NCBI RefSeq assembly: GCF_001598295.1
Contig: NZ_BCYR01000007.1
Span: forward strand, 224,297 to 288,296
Direction of reading: 5' to 3'
Source of the DNA: Klebsiella ornithinolytica NBRC 105727 = ATCC 31898
GTDB taxonomy: Bacteria > Pseudomonadota > Gammaproteobacteria > Enterobacterales > Enterobacteriaceae
Length of the DNA: 64,000 nt
The position numbers were made by a program, and so were the translations under genes. This document shows positions 55,255-64,000 of the stretch, in pieces; the first letter of the stretch is position 1; each line of letters begins with the position of its first letter. The notes under the pieces are model-generated. The model was given only the letters and a program-made list of their open reading frames with translations. It was not told the DNA's origin and searched no databases.

Positions 55255-55282
55255 CCCGTGCGGCCCTGACCGCGCGGGTTCT
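55255..55282 (+). terminator. Intrinsic terminator after the transketolase genes
   Basis: CCCGTGCGG-CCCTGA-CCGCGCGGG (nine pairs with one G-U) followed by a pyrimidine-rich TTCTTCCTTT. It separates the island from the convergent entD. Confidence 0.7.
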
Positions 55283-55289
55283 TCCTTTA

Positions 55290-55922
55290 TTACCGGTGTT
55301 GCGTTTGGCAAAGCGTGATGACGTAGGGCTCATCCACCATCCAATGCACCTGGAACACCTGCCGCGCAGTCCACAAAGTGATGACCTCGCCCTGAATGTC
55401 AGTTATCCGAAAGTGCATAAACCCTGTTCCTGCCTGCTGCGCGAGAGGCAGGGCCTTAAACCCACTCTCTTTGGCCGAAAAAGCCAGGGTCAGAGCCAGT
55501 TCGAAGGGCAGTCCGCTCGCCTTCAGCACCCCGCGTTCCGCCGGGCTGATAATACTGCTTTCCAGCTCCTCCGCCAGCGCGAGGGTGAGCACGTTTTCGA
55601 TGTCGATACCGACCGGTCGGGCGGCGACGACGGCCAGCGCGCGGGTGTCGCAGTGGCTGATGCTGCCAGACCACGGGGCAGGCCACAGCGGCTGCCGCTG
55701 GTCACCTGTTCCGGGAACGCCTTTCACGCCCACTGCTTTCAGGGCGCAGGCCGCCGCGATACGCCCGGCAAGATGTTCCATCTGCCGTTTCCGGCCGCAA
55801 TGTTCGATCTGCGGGTGGTGGGAGAGCCACAGGATATCGTGAGGCGCAAAGGTGGCCGGGTCGAAATCAATCTGATGCAGCCGATGGTCGGCAAAAAGAA
55901 AAGTGGAGTGTGTCGTTTGCAT
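55290..55922 (-). CDS. entD: Phosphopantetheinyl transferase EntD
   Basis: A 210-residue Sfp-type transferase. GSISHCDTRALAVVA, the metal motif VGIDIE and FSAKESGFKAL are diagnostic. It adds the 4'-phosphopantetheine arm to EntF and EntB, switching on enterobactin assembly. It lies 104 bases after fepA, separated by an attenuator-like hairpin. Confidence 0.95.
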   Translation of the reverse strand: MQTTHSTFLFADHRLHQIDFDPATFAPHDILWLSHHPQIEHCGRKRQMEHLAGRIAAACALKAVGVKGVPGTGDQRQPLWPAPWSGSISHCDTRALAVVAARPVGIDIENVLTLALAEELESSIISPAERGVLKASGLPFELALTLAFSAKESGFKALPLAQQAGTGFMHFRITDIQGEVITLWTARQVFQVHWMVDEPYVITLCQTQHR

Positions 55923-55974
55923 AGTGTCATCCTACGTCAGGATGCAGGTGAGGGGATAGCCTGGCAGGAGGCCA

Positions 55975-56011
55975 AAAAGCCAGGCCGCCCTCCGGGGGGA
56001 GAACGGCCTGG
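55975..56011 (-). terminator. Terminator/attenuator between fepA and entD
   Basis: On the minus strand CCAGGCCG (56011-56004) pairs with CGGCCTGG (55987-55980), followed by CTTTTTGG. The second arm can instead pair with GCCAGGC (55965-55959), forming an alternative hairpin. This suits partial termination before entD. Confidence 0.55.
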
Positions 56012-56026
56012 TCTTCAGGCGCGTAA

Positions 56027-58282
56027 TCAGAACTGCGTGTTGACGCTCATGTACCAGGTCCGGCCCGATTCGTTATAGGTTTCGGCGCCCGCGCCGTACA
56101 TATAAGCGCCGGTCGCTGTGTTACCCGTTGTCTGGGCGTTACCCGCGCGCCAGTGACGTTTATCGAAGACGTTATCCACGCCGCCGGTCAGACTGACGTA
56201 TTTGGTAACGTCCCAGGTCGCGCTCAGACCGAGGATGCTGTACGGGCTCACCTCGTTCTTCTCGCTGCCGGTGACCGGCTGACCTTTGTAGTTATACTTC
56301 TTCGGTTCCTGCTTGCCGTACCAGGTGAAGGTCGACTGCACCGAAACATCCTGGTATATCTGCCAGCTCAGCGTTGAGTTCAGCGTATATTCCGGAATAA
56401 TCGACAGACGGTCGCCGGTCTCCTTATTCTTACTCTGCAGCATGTAGGTGATATTGTTGGTCCAGTTAACGGTTTCGCTAACCGGGACGTTCAATGTTCC
56501 TTCCAGGCCTTCTACTACCGCTTTCGGTACGTTTTCCCACTGATAAATATCGGTGACGACTTTACCCGTTCCGGTCTGGCCAATTGGCGCATAGCCGGCT
56601 TCAATCTTGTTGCGGTAGTCGTTACGGAACCAGGTCACGCCCGCCAGCCAGCCGTCGCGTTTAAATTCGAGGCCAATCTCTTTGTTGATGCTGGTTTCTG
56701 CCTTCAGGTTATCGTTACCCAGCATGTAGCACCCGACGTTATCGGCGCTGGCGTAGCAGCCCTGGCCTTTGCTGTACAGGAGATAGTTCGGGTTGGTCTG
56801 GTACAGGCTCGGCGCTTTATAGGCGCGGCCGATGCCCATCTTCAGGGTGAAGTCATCCCCGAGTCCCTGAGACAGGTTAAGCGACGGGCTCCAGTTGTTC
56901 CCCACAATGCTGTGGTGGTCAAAGCGCAGCGCCGGGGTCAGCATGGTGGAGTCGGTCAGCTCGATGTTGTCTTCGGCAAACAGCGAGAAGATCTCCGCCT
57001 GCGAGTACGGGCTACGATCGTTGCTCATGTCTCCAATCGGACCGCCCTGTAGGGCCTGGCCGTTAGAGGACATGTCTTTCATCCGCTGCTGGTTCCACTC
57101 GGTGCCCAGGGTCAGGTTCTGATTGACCCACAGGTCGAACGGAACGCTGACTTCGCTGTGCAGCATCACGTCGGAGAGGTCGATATCACTAAACTTATCG
57201 CTGTTAAACAGGCCTTCCAGGCCGCCTGCTAGCCCCTCGCCGAGACGGGAGTTGCGGGTGTGTTCGTACTGCGCCCAGTTGCTGGTGGTAATGCCGTTAT
57301 CCCAGCCGCCGTTCCACGTGATCGCATAGTTCTGGCGATAGAGACGGTTGGTCTCTTTGCCGTAGTTTTTCTTCACCAGGCCGCTGCTGCTGTTATCGTT
57401 GTTGGTGTTCTGCGTATCCCCGGCGTACAGGTTGCCCTGGCGGCTGTAGCCCGCCTCAAACTCCAGCGAGTTCATCGGTGCAAAATCCCAGCGTACGACG
57501 CCGTTGATATTTTTGTTCTCCACCCCTTCACGGCCGGCCGGTAGCGTATCGGCGTAAATACCGGTACGTTCTGACTGATGGCCCTGGTTGATATCCCAGG
57601 CATCGGCCTGGGTTTTATCGAGGTTGCCTAACAGGCGGAAACTGAAGTCGCCGCCCAGCGGGCCGTTCAGGCTGAAGTTGGTGCGTTTGGTGGAGCCTTC
57701 ATCTTTGTGCTCCGGGGCGTTCATGTAGGTGTTCCATGAACCGTGCCACTCGTTATCACCTTTTTTGGTGATGATATTGACCACGCCGCCCGCGGCGCCG
57801 TTGCCGTAGCGTACCGCCGCCGGTCCACGAATGACTTCAATGCGCTCAATCAGCTCCGGTGGGACCCAGTTGGTATCGCCGCGGGTATCGCGCTCGCCGC
57901 GCCAGCCCAGGCGGATGGAGTTACGGCTGGTGACCGGTTTGCCATCAATCAGGATCAGGGTATTTTCCGGGCCCATGCCGCGGATATCAATCTGGCGGTT
58001 GTTACCGCGCTGGCCGCTGGTGGAGTTGCCGGTCAGGTTAACGCCCGGCATGGTGCGGATAATTTCGGAGACATCGCGAGCGGGGGGACGTTTACGAATT
58101 TCCTCGGCGGTGATCGTCGATACGCCCGGCGCCTGCAGGTTTTGTTCGGCGGCAGTAACCACCATCGTCTCTTCGGTAGCCGTTTTTTTACTGTCGAGGG
58201 TCTCTTCCGCACACAGCGGGAAGGCGACCCCATAAATTCCCAGATTGACCAGCAAGGTCAAAGATTTGATCTTGTTATTCAT
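56027..58282 (-). CDS. fepA: Ferric enterobactin receptor FepA
   Basis: A 751-residue TonB-dependent receptor starting MNNKIKSLTLLVNLGIYGVA, like E. coli FepA. The TonB box EETMVVTA, plug segments RPPARDVSEIIRTMPGVNLTGN, RGMGPENTLILIDGKPV and VIRGPAAVRYGNGAAGGVVNIITKK, and the terminal SVNTQF are present. ATG 58282 has AGGA upstream; the longer frame adds 42 unsupported residues. It imports ferric enterobactin across the outer membrane. It is divergent from fes with a Fur-like region between. Confidence 0.95.
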   Translation of the reverse strand: MNNKIKSLTLLVNLGIYGVAFPLCAEETLDSKKTATEETMVVTAAEQNLQAPGVSTITAEEIRKRPPARDVSEIIRTMPGVNLTGNSTSGQRGNNRQIDIRGMGPENTLILIDGKPVTSRNSIRLGWRGERDTRGDTNWVPPELIERIEVIRGPAAVRYGNGAAGGVVNIITKKGDNEWHGSWNTYMNAPEHKDEGSTKRTNFSLNGPLGGDFSFRLLGNLDKTQADAWDINQGHQSERTGIYADTLPAGREGVENKNINGVVRWDFAPMNSLEFEAGYSRQGNLYAGDTQNTNNDNSSSGLVKKNYGKETNRLYRQNYAITWNGGWDNGITTSNWAQYEHTRNSRLGEGLAGGLEGLFNSDKFSDIDLSDVMLHSEVSVPFDLWVNQNLTLGTEWNQQRMKDMSSNGQALQGGPIGDMSNDRSPYSQAEIFSLFAEDNIELTDSTMLTPALRFDHHSIVGNNWSPSLNLSQGLGDDFTLKMGIGRAYKAPSLYQTNPNYLLYSKGQGCYASADNVGCYMLGNDNLKAETSINKEIGLEFKRDGWLAGVTWFRNDYRNKIEAGYAPIGQTGTGKVVTDIYQWENVPKAVVEGLEGTLNVPVSETVNWTNNITYMLQSKNKETGDRLSIIPEYTLNSTLSWQIYQDVSVQSTFTWYGKQEPKKYNYKGQPVTGSEKNEVSPYSILGLSATWDVTKYVSLTGGVDNVFDKRHWRAGNAQTTGNTATGAYMYGAGAETYNESGRTWYMSVNTQF

Positions 58283-58451
58283 TTTACGTCCTGCTTTCCG
58301 TTGCCGCATGCCCCTGAAACCCCTTCCCACCGGGAGGGGAGGCGGCAGAAATGTGGTCAGTAGAGGGCGAAGGCATTCCATCGCTGACCAAATGGCCCTT
58401 TCTGACATGTGTAATTAGAAGTGACTCTTCCCAAAGCGCGGTAATACGCTA

Positions 58452-58489
58452 TTGCAAATGCAAATAGTTATCAATAATATTATCAATAA
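58452..58489. promoter_or_regulatory. Fur-regulated region between fepA and fes
   Basis: TTGCAAATGCAAATAG followed by TTATCAATAATATTATCAAT contains overlapping half sites of the NATAAT type in the 257-base divergent promoter. The corresponding region of E. coli is a known Fur target; exact box boundaries are my estimate. Confidence 0.65.
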
Positions 58490-58539
58490 AAATTACGTTT
58501 ATTGAGAAAAATCACGGTAAACATAGGGTTAATGACGGA

Positions 58540-59745
58540 ATGTTAATGACAGGAAGTGATGACTGGTGGCAGGGGATCTCCGGTCCGCAGGCTGAGGCCG
58601 TTGGCGATGGCTATCGGGTGACCTTCTGGTGGCGAGATCCGGCGGGCAGCGAAGAGACTTCGTTGACGAAGCGGGTGTGGATTTACATCACCGGCGTCAC
58701 CGACCATCATCAAAATGCCGTGCCGCAAACCCTGAAGCGCGTGCCCGGTACCGATGCCTGGCAATGGCAAACCACGCTGTCGCCCGCCTGGCGCGGCAGC
58801 TACTGCTTTATTCCCTCCGATCGCGATGACGATTTTGCCCCTGAGATTTTCAACGGCGGTAGCCCGGACCGTACGCTGCTGCGGGAAGGCTGGCGCAGAC
58901 TGCTGCCGCGGGCGATAGCCGATCCGTTAAACCCGCAAAGCTGGAAAGGCGGACGCGGCCATGCGGTTTCGGCGCTGGAGCTGCCGCTGGCGCCGGAACA
59001 ACCCGGCTGGTCGCTGCGGAATACACCTTATCAACCGCCAGTGTGCATTGAATGGCACAGCGCCCGGCTGGGTAACACGCGGCGGATATGGGTTTACACC
59101 ACCGGTGAGGCCGTTGCCGCAGAGCGTCCGCTGGCGGTACTGCTTGATGGCCAGTTCTGGGCCGAGAGTATGCCGGTTTGGTCCGCACTGGCCGGGCTGA
59201 CGCGCGAGGCAAAACTGCCGCCTGCGGTCTATCTGCTGATTGATGTTATCGACAACGAACACCGGAGTCGGGAGCTGCCCTGTCACGCCGATTTCTGGCT
59301 GGCGGTGCAGGAAGAGCTACTGCCTCGGGTACACCAAATCGCGCCTTTTAGCGACCGCGCCGATCGCACCGTGGTCGCCGGTCAGAGCTTTGGCGGCCTG
59401 GCGGCGATGTTTGCCGCGCTGTACTGGCCGCAGCGCTTTGGCTGCGTGCTGAGTCAGTCTGGTTCCTACTGGTGGCCGCATCGCGGCGGCGCGCAAACCG
59501 GCCTGCTGATCGAACGCCTGAGCCAGGGCGTGCTCCGCCCCCACGGCCTGCGAATCTGGCTGGAAGCCGGAGAGCGTGAGCCGCTTATTTTTCGCGCCAA
59601 TCAGGCGCTTTTATCACAACTACAGCAGACACAGCAGACGATTTTCTGGCGTCAGGTTGACGGCGGGCACGATGCGCTTTGCTGGCGTGGTGGGCTGACG
59701 GCTGGGCTCATCCAGCTCTGGCAGCCGTTGAGCCGCGCGCAATAA
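58540..59745 (+). CDS. fes: Enterochelin esterase Fes (cytoplasmic)
   Basis: A 401-residue esterase without signal peptide. N-domain FWWRDPAGSEETSLTKRVWIYITGVTDHHQN, nucleophile GQSFGG with Ser283, IDVIDNEHRSRELPC, SQSGSYWWPHRGG and VDGGHDALCWRGG (His) all match E. coli Fes. It cleaves ferric enterobactin to release iron. ATG 58546 is an alternative start with better spacing from GACGGA. Confidence 0.95.
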   Translation: MLMTGSDDWWQGISGPQAEAVGDGYRVTFWWRDPAGSEETSLTKRVWIYITGVTDHHQNAVPQTLKRVPGTDAWQWQTTLSPAWRGSYCFIPSDRDDDFAPEIFNGGSPDRTLLREGWRRLLPRAIADPLNPQSWKGGRGHAVSALELPLAPEQPGWSLRNTPYQPPVCIEWHSARLGNTRRIWVYTTGEAVAAERPLAVLLDGQFWAESMPVWSALAGLTREAKLPPAVYLLIDVIDNEHRSRELPCHADFWLAVQEELLPRVHQIAPFSDRADRTVVAGQSFGGLAAMFAALYWPQRFGCVLSQSGSYWWPHRGGAQTGLLIERLSQGVLRPHGLRIWLEAGEREPLIFRANQALLSQLQQTQQTIFWRQVDGGHDALCWRGGLTAGLIQLWQPLSRAQ

Positions 59746-59843
59746 CAAAGTGCGCTTCAGACTCAACATCCTTCCGCATACCCCGAGGCGCTAGCCAGGG
59801 CGAAAGCCGACGGGAGGATGACGAGTAAAGACAGGAGTTTGGT

Positions 59844-60062
59844 ATGCAATTCAGCAACCCCTTCGATAATCCGCAAGGGCAGTTTTACATTTTGCGCAAC
59901 GAACAACAGCAGTACAGCCTGTGGCCGCACCACTGCGCGCTACCGCAAGGCTGGGTAGTGGAATGCCCGCCGCAGTCCTTAGAGGCGTGCAACGGCTGGC
60001 TGGCGGCGAACTGGTCAACCCTTACCCCTGCCCACTATGCAACCTCAAGGAGCCGGACATGA
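59844..60062 (+). CDS. ybdZ: MbtH-like protein YbdZ
   Basis: A 72-residue MbtH-family protein: NPFDNPQGQFYILRNEQQQYSLWP, LPQGW and C-terminal NGWLAANW. It binds and supports the adenylation domain of EntF. The CAGGAG ribosome site precedes the ATG. Its stop codon overlaps the entF start (ATGA), coupling translation of the two. Confidence 0.95.
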   Translation: MQFSNPFDNPQGQFYILRNEQQQYSLWPHHCALPQGWVVECPPQSLEACNGWLAANWSTLTPAHYATSRSRT

Positions 60063-63000
60063 GCACTCGTTTACCGCTGGTCGCGGCGCAGCCTGGGATC
60101 TGGATGGCGGAGCGGCTCTCTACGCTGCCCGGCGCATGGAGTGTCGCCCACTATGTCGAACTGCGTGGCAATCTGGACCCGGCGCTGCTGGGACGGGCGA
60201 TCGTCACTGGTCTGGCGCAGGCCGACACGCTCAGCATGCGCTTTTGCGAAGATAACGGCGAAGCCTGGCAATGGGTCGATGAGCACCGCGCTTTTGCCGA
60301 ACCTGACTATTGCGATCTGCGCGAGGCGCGCGATCCGCACGACGCCGCGCTGGCGTTAATGCAGGCCGACCTCGGGCAGAATTTACGCGTGGATGGCGGT
60401 AATCCGCTGGTTTGTCACCAGCTGCTGCGCGTGGCGGATGACTGCTGGTATTGGTATCAGCGTTATCATCATTTACTGGTCGATGGCTTCAGTTTCCCCG
60501 CTATTACCCGCCAGATCGCGGCGATTTATCGCGCCTGGCAACGTGGGGAGGCGACGCCGGCGTCACCGTTTACCCCTTTCGCTGAGGTTGTTGAAGAGTA
60601 TCAGCGCTACTACGGCAGCGAGGCCTGGCAGCGCGATAAAGCGTTCTGGATGGCGCAACGCAACGCCCTGCCGTCACCGGCATCGCTCTCTGCGGCACCG
60701 CTGGCGGGGCGGGCGACCAGTACCGATATCTGGCGCCTGAAGCTGGATCTGGATGCCGGCCTGTTCAGCCGCCTGGCCGCCGGCGCACCGCAGTGTCAGC
60801 GAGCCGATCTGGCGCTGGCGCTAACCACCCTGTGGCTCGGCCGTTTATGCAACCGCATGGACTATGCTGCGGGCTTTATCTTTATGCGGCGGATGGGCTC
60901 GGCGGCATTGACCGCAACCGGCCCGGTACTGAACGTCCTGCCGCTGGCGATACATATCGATGGGCAAGAGACCCTGGCGGAGCTGGCGTTGCGTCTCAGC
61001 GCCCAGCTGAAAAAGATGCGTCGCCACCAGCGTTACGACGCCGAACAAATCGTGCGCGATAGCGGCAAAGCGGCGGGCGATGAGCCGCTGTTTGGCCCGG
61101 TGCTCAATGTTAAAGTTTTTGATTATGTTCTGGATATTGACGGTATCGAGGCGGTGACCCACACCCTGGCGACCGGCCCGGTAAACGATCTTGAACTGGC
61201 GCTGTTTCCGGATGAGTCCGGCGGACTGTCGCTGGAAGTGCTGGCGAACAAAGCGCGCTACGACCAGACCACGTTGCGCGCGCACGTGGCGCGTTTATCC
61301 GCGCTGCTGACCCAGTTTGCCGCCGATCCGGCGCTACGCTGCGCAGAGGCCAATCTGCTCTCGGCCGACGAGACGGCGCAGTTGGCGCAGGTCAATGATA
61401 CCGGCGTGGCGCTGCCGACGACGACGCTCAGTGCCCTGGTGGCGGAACAGGCGGCGAAAACGCCAGATGCCCCGGCGCTGGCGGATGCCACCCGGCAGTT
61501 CAGCTATCGGGAAATGCGTCAGCAGGTGGTGGCGCTGGCCCGGCTGCTGCGTGAACGCGGCGTCAAGCCCGGCGACAGCGTGGCGGTGGCGTTGCCGCGT
61601 TCGGTGTTCCTCACCCTCGCGCTGCACGGCATCGTTGAGGCCGGCGCGGCCTGGCTGCCGCTGGATACCGGGTATCCGGACGACCGCCTGCGTATGATGC
61701 TGGAGGACGCGCGTCCTACGCTGCTGATTACGGCAGAAGATCAGCTGGCCCGCTTTAGCGATATCCCGGGTCTTGAAACCCTGTGTTATCAGCAGCCGCT
61801 TGCGGCGGATGATGATACTCCGCTGGCGCTCTCACAGCCGGAGCATACGGCGTACATCATCTTTACCTCCGGCTCCACCGGACGCCCGAAAGGGGTGATG
61901 GTCGGGCAAACTGCGATCGTTAACCGACTGCTGTGGATGCAAAATCACTATCCGCTTACTGCCGGGGATGTGGTGGCGCAGAAAACGCCGTGCAGCTTTG
62001 ATGTGTCGGTATGGGAATTCTGGTGGCCGTTTATCACCGGCGCGCAGCTGGTGATGGCCGAGCCGGAAGCCCATCGCGACCCGCAGGCGATGCAGCAGTT
62101 CTTTGCCCGCTACGGAGTGACCACCACCCACTTTGTGCCATCAATGCTGGCGGCGTTCGTGGCTTCGCTGGATGCTGAAAACGTGACGACCTGCCGGACG
62201 CTGAAGCGCGTCTTCTGCAGCGGGGAAGCACTGCCAACCGACCTGTGCCGCGAGTGGGAAGCGTTGACCGGCGCGCCGCTGCATAACCTCTATGGCCCGA
62301 CTGAGGCGGCGGTGGATGTGAGCTGGTATCCGGCCTGCGGGGCGGAGCTGGCGGCGGTCACCGGCAACAGCGTGCCGATTGGCTGGCCGGTATGGAATAC
62401 CGGGCTGCGTATTCTCGATGCCACTCTGCGGCCGGTTCCGCCGGGCGTCGCCGGGGATTTATATCTGACCGGCATTCAGTTAGCTCAGGGGTATCTGGGC
62501 CGCCCGGATCTGACCGCTTCGCGCTTCATTGCCGACCCGTTTGCCGCCGGTGAACGGATGTACCGCACCGGCGACGTGGCGCGCTGGCTGGATAACGGCG
62601 CGGTGGAGTACCTTGGGCGTAGCGATGACCAGCTGAAAATTCGCGGACAGCGTATTGAGCTGGGCGAAATCGACCGCGTCATGTCTGCGCTACCGGACGT
62701 TTCCCTGGCGGTAACCAACGCCTGCGTTTTCAATCAGGCGGCGGCGACCGGCGGCGATGCCCGCCAGCTGGTTGGCTACCTGGTGTCAGAGTCCGGCCTG
62801 CCGCTGGATACGACAGCGCTGAAAACGCGCCTCGCCGAACAGCTGCCGCCGCACATGGTGCCGGTGGTGCTGATTCAGCTAGCGGAACTGCCGCTGAGCG
62901 CCAACGGCAAACTGGATCGCAAAGCGCTGCCGCTGCCGACGTTGGGCAGTGAACGCAGCGGACGAACGCCGGAGGCGGGAATGGAAACGACGGTCGCAGA

Positions 63001-63940
63001 GGCGTTCAGTCGGCTGCTGGGCTGTGAAGTGAACGACATTGAAGCCGATTTCTTCGCCCTCGGCGGTCATTCTCTGCTGGCGATGCGCCTGGCGGCGCAG
63101 CTCAGCCGCGAGCTGGGACGTCAGGTGACGCCCGGGCAGGTGATGGTGGCCTCGACGGTGGGGAAACTGAGCGCGCTGCTGGCGTCCGATCTCAGCGATG
63201 AGCAGGCGCAGCGCCTGGGCTTTGATGCGATTCTGCCGCTGCGCGTCGGCGACGGACCAACGCTGTTCTGTTTCCATCCGGCATCCGGTTTTGCCTGGCA
63301 GTTCAGCGTGCTGGCCCGCTATCTTAGCCCGCGCTGGTCGATTACCGGCATTCAGTCTCCGCGACCGGAAGGGCCGATGATGAGCGCGGCAAATCTCGAT
63401 GAAGTGTGCGAGCAGCACCTGCAGACCTTGCTGGCGCAGCAGCCGCACGGGCCCTATTACCTGTTTGGCTATTCCCTCGGCGGGACGCTGGCACAGGGCA
63501 TTGCTGCCCGCTTACGCCAGCGCGGCGAAGCGGTGGCGTTCCTGGGCTTGCTGGACACCTGGCCGCCGGAGACGCAGAACTGGGCGGAGAAAGAGGCTAA
63601 CGGTCTGGACCCGGAAGTGCTGGCCGAGATTGCACGTGAACGAGAAGCCTTCCTGGCTGCCCAGCAGGGACAGGCTTCCGGTGAACTGTTCCGTGTCATC
63701 GAGGGCAACTATGCCGATGCGGTACGCCTGCTGACCACCGCGCATAGCGCGAAGTTTGATGGCAAAGCGACGCTGTTTGTGGCGGAGAAAACGCGCCAGG
63801 CGGGGATGGATCCGCAGGCGGCGTGGGGCCCCTGGGTGGGGGAACTGGAGGTCTTCAGCCAGAACTGCGCCCACGTGGATATTATCTCCCCGCAGGCCTT
63901 CGAATCAATTGGTCCGGTCGTACGGGAGATTCTGGGGTAG
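60059..63940 (+). CDS. entF: Enterobactin synthase component F, NRPS EntF
   Basis: A 1293-residue nonribosomal peptide synthetase, the same length as E. coli EntF. Condensation domain: HHLLVDG at 137-143. Adenylation domain for serine: YIIFTSGSTGRPKGV, NLYGPTEAAVD, YRTGDVARW, NGKLDRKALP. Carrier domain: LGGHSLLAMRL with Ser1005 as phosphopantetheine site. Thioesterase: GYSLGG with Ser1139. It loads Ser, condenses it with dihydroxybenzoate from EntB, and cyclises three units. ATG 60059 (AAGGAG) is used; the open frame from 59921 shadows ybdZ. Confidence 0.97.
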   Translation: MSTRLPLVAAQPGIWMAERLSTLPGAWSVAHYVELRGNLDPALLGRAIVTGLAQADTLSMRFCEDNGEAWQWVDEHRAFAEPDYCDLREARDPHDAALALMQADLGQNLRVDGGNPLVCHQLLRVADDCWYWYQRYHHLLVDGFSFPAITRQIAAIYRAWQRGEATPASPFTPFAEVVEEYQRYYGSEAWQRDKAFWMAQRNALPSPASLSAAPLAGRATSTDIWRLKLDLDAGLFSRLAAGAPQCQRADLALALTTLWLGRLCNRMDYAAGFIFMRRMGSAALTATGPVLNVLPLAIHIDGQETLAELALRLSAQLKKMRRHQRYDAEQIVRDSGKAAGDEPLFGPVLNVKVFDYVLDIDGIEAVTHTLATGPVNDLELALFPDESGGLSLEVLANKARYDQTTLRAHVARLSALLTQFAADPALRCAEANLLSADETAQLAQVNDTGVALPTTTLSALVAEQAAKTPDAPALADATRQFSYREMRQQVVALARLLRERGVKPGDSVAVALPRSVFLTLALHGIVEAGAAWLPLDTGYPDDRLRMMLEDARPTLLITAEDQLARFSDIPGLETLCYQQPLAADDDTPLALSQPEHTAYIIFTSGSTGRPKGVMVGQTAIVNRLLWMQNHYPLTAGDVVAQKTPCSFDVSVWEFWWPFITGAQLVMAEPEAHRDPQAMQQFFARYGVTTTHFVPSMLAAFVASLDAENVTTCRTLKRVFCSGEALPTDLCREWEALTGAPLHNLYGPTEAAVDVSWYPACGAELAAVTGNSVPIGWPVWNTGLRILDATLRPVPPGVAGDLYLTGIQLAQGYLGRPDLTASRFIADPFAAGERMYRTGDVARWLDNGAVEYLGRSDDQLKIRGQRIELGEIDRVMSALPDVSLAVTNACVFNQAAATGGDARQLVGYLVSESGLPLDTTALKTRLAEQLPPHMVPVVLIQLAELPLSANGKLDRKALPLPTLGSERSGRTPEAGMETTVAEAFSRLLGCEVNDIEADFFALGGHSLLAMRLAAQLSRELGRQVTPGQVMVASTVGKLSALLASDLSDEQAQRLGFDAILPLRVGDGPTLFCFHPASGFAWQFSVLARYLSPRWSITGIQSPRPEGPMMSAANLDEVCEQHLQTLLAQQPHGPYYLFGYSLGGTLAQGIAARLRQRGEAVAFLGLLDTWPPETQNWAEKEANGLDPEVLAEIAREREAFLAAQQGQASGELFRVIEGNYADAVRLLTTAHSAKFDGKATLFVAEKTRQAGMDPQAAWGPWVGELEVFSQNCAHVDIISPQAFESIGPVVREILG

Positions 63941-63952
63941 CCCGGAGGATAT

Positions 63953-63990
63953 TGCCGGGCGGCGGCTGCCGCCTGACCCGGCCTACGGAG
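63953..63990. repeat. REP element after entF
   Basis: GCCGGGCGGCGGCTGCCGCCTGACCCGGCCTAC is a REP-type palindrome starting 13 bases after the entF stop, at the right edge of the window. Confidence 0.75.
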
Positions 63991-64000
63991 CGTAGCAGAG

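Noticed and set aside
59921..60058. N-terminal extension of EntF
   Set aside because: It runs through ybdZ in another frame; ATG 60059 has a proper ribosome site and gives the exact E. coli EntF length.

Overview
The window is chromosomal DNA from a GC-rich member of the Enterobacteriaceae, most likely Klebsiella or a close relative such as Raoultella. Evidence: the left edge carries ramR-romA-ramA in its Klebsiella-type arrangement, the right edge carries entD-fepA-fes-ybdZ-entF, and ybdJ, ybdK and the betIBA/betT locus lie between. The identifications come from reading motifs and remembered family sequences; no database search was possible.

Layout. 1-1850: the multidrug-resistance regulator pair ramR/ramA with romA. 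1889-5807: a FhuA/FoxA-like TonB-dependent receptor divergent from an exported Fes-like siderophore esterase, with a Fur-like palindrome between them. 5736-15535: ybdJ, a 36-residue membrane peptide, a P2-type cation ATPase, an RND efflux adaptor/pump pair, a phosphodiester-glycosidase-like exported protein and ybdK. 15869-23919: a seven-gene operon with a dipeptide-type ABC importer, an amidase and an M20 carbamoyl/ureido-amino-acid hydrolase. 24093-31633: a MocR regulator, a polar amino acid ABC importer with a strong RpoN-type promoter, a YdfG-like dehydrogenase and a class III aminotransferase. 31997-37036: a second dipeptide-type ABC importer. 37249-44155: a GNAT acetyltransferase and the choline-to-glycine-betaine locus (betA, betB, betI, betT). 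44231-55237: a sugar or sugar-alcohol island made of two SDR dehydrogenases, an RbsABC-like importer, a DUF2291 lipoprotein, a FGGY kinase, a SorC-type regulator and a two-subunit transketolase. 55290-63940: enterobactin uptake, hydrolysis and biosynthesis. REP/BIME elements fill several gaps.

How the parts fit. The right end makes (EntF, YbdZ, EntD), imports (FepA) and hydrolyses (Fes) enterobactin; the left end has a second receptor/esterase pair that may handle another ester-linked siderophore. The middle is a run of nitrogen and carbon scavenging operons. Two of them have GG-N10-GC RpoN-type promoter matches, and the aminotransferase gene shares a 13-bp motif with the MocR/importer intergenic region, which suggests one regulon. 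The island at 44-55 kb looks like a full pathway (import, oxidation, phosphorylation, transketolase cleavage). Near-identical 12-bp palindromic cores over both of its promoters suggest one repressor. In E. coli K-12 ybdK and entD are close neighbours; here nearly 40 kb separates them, so most of the window is accessory cargo placed in a conserved frame.
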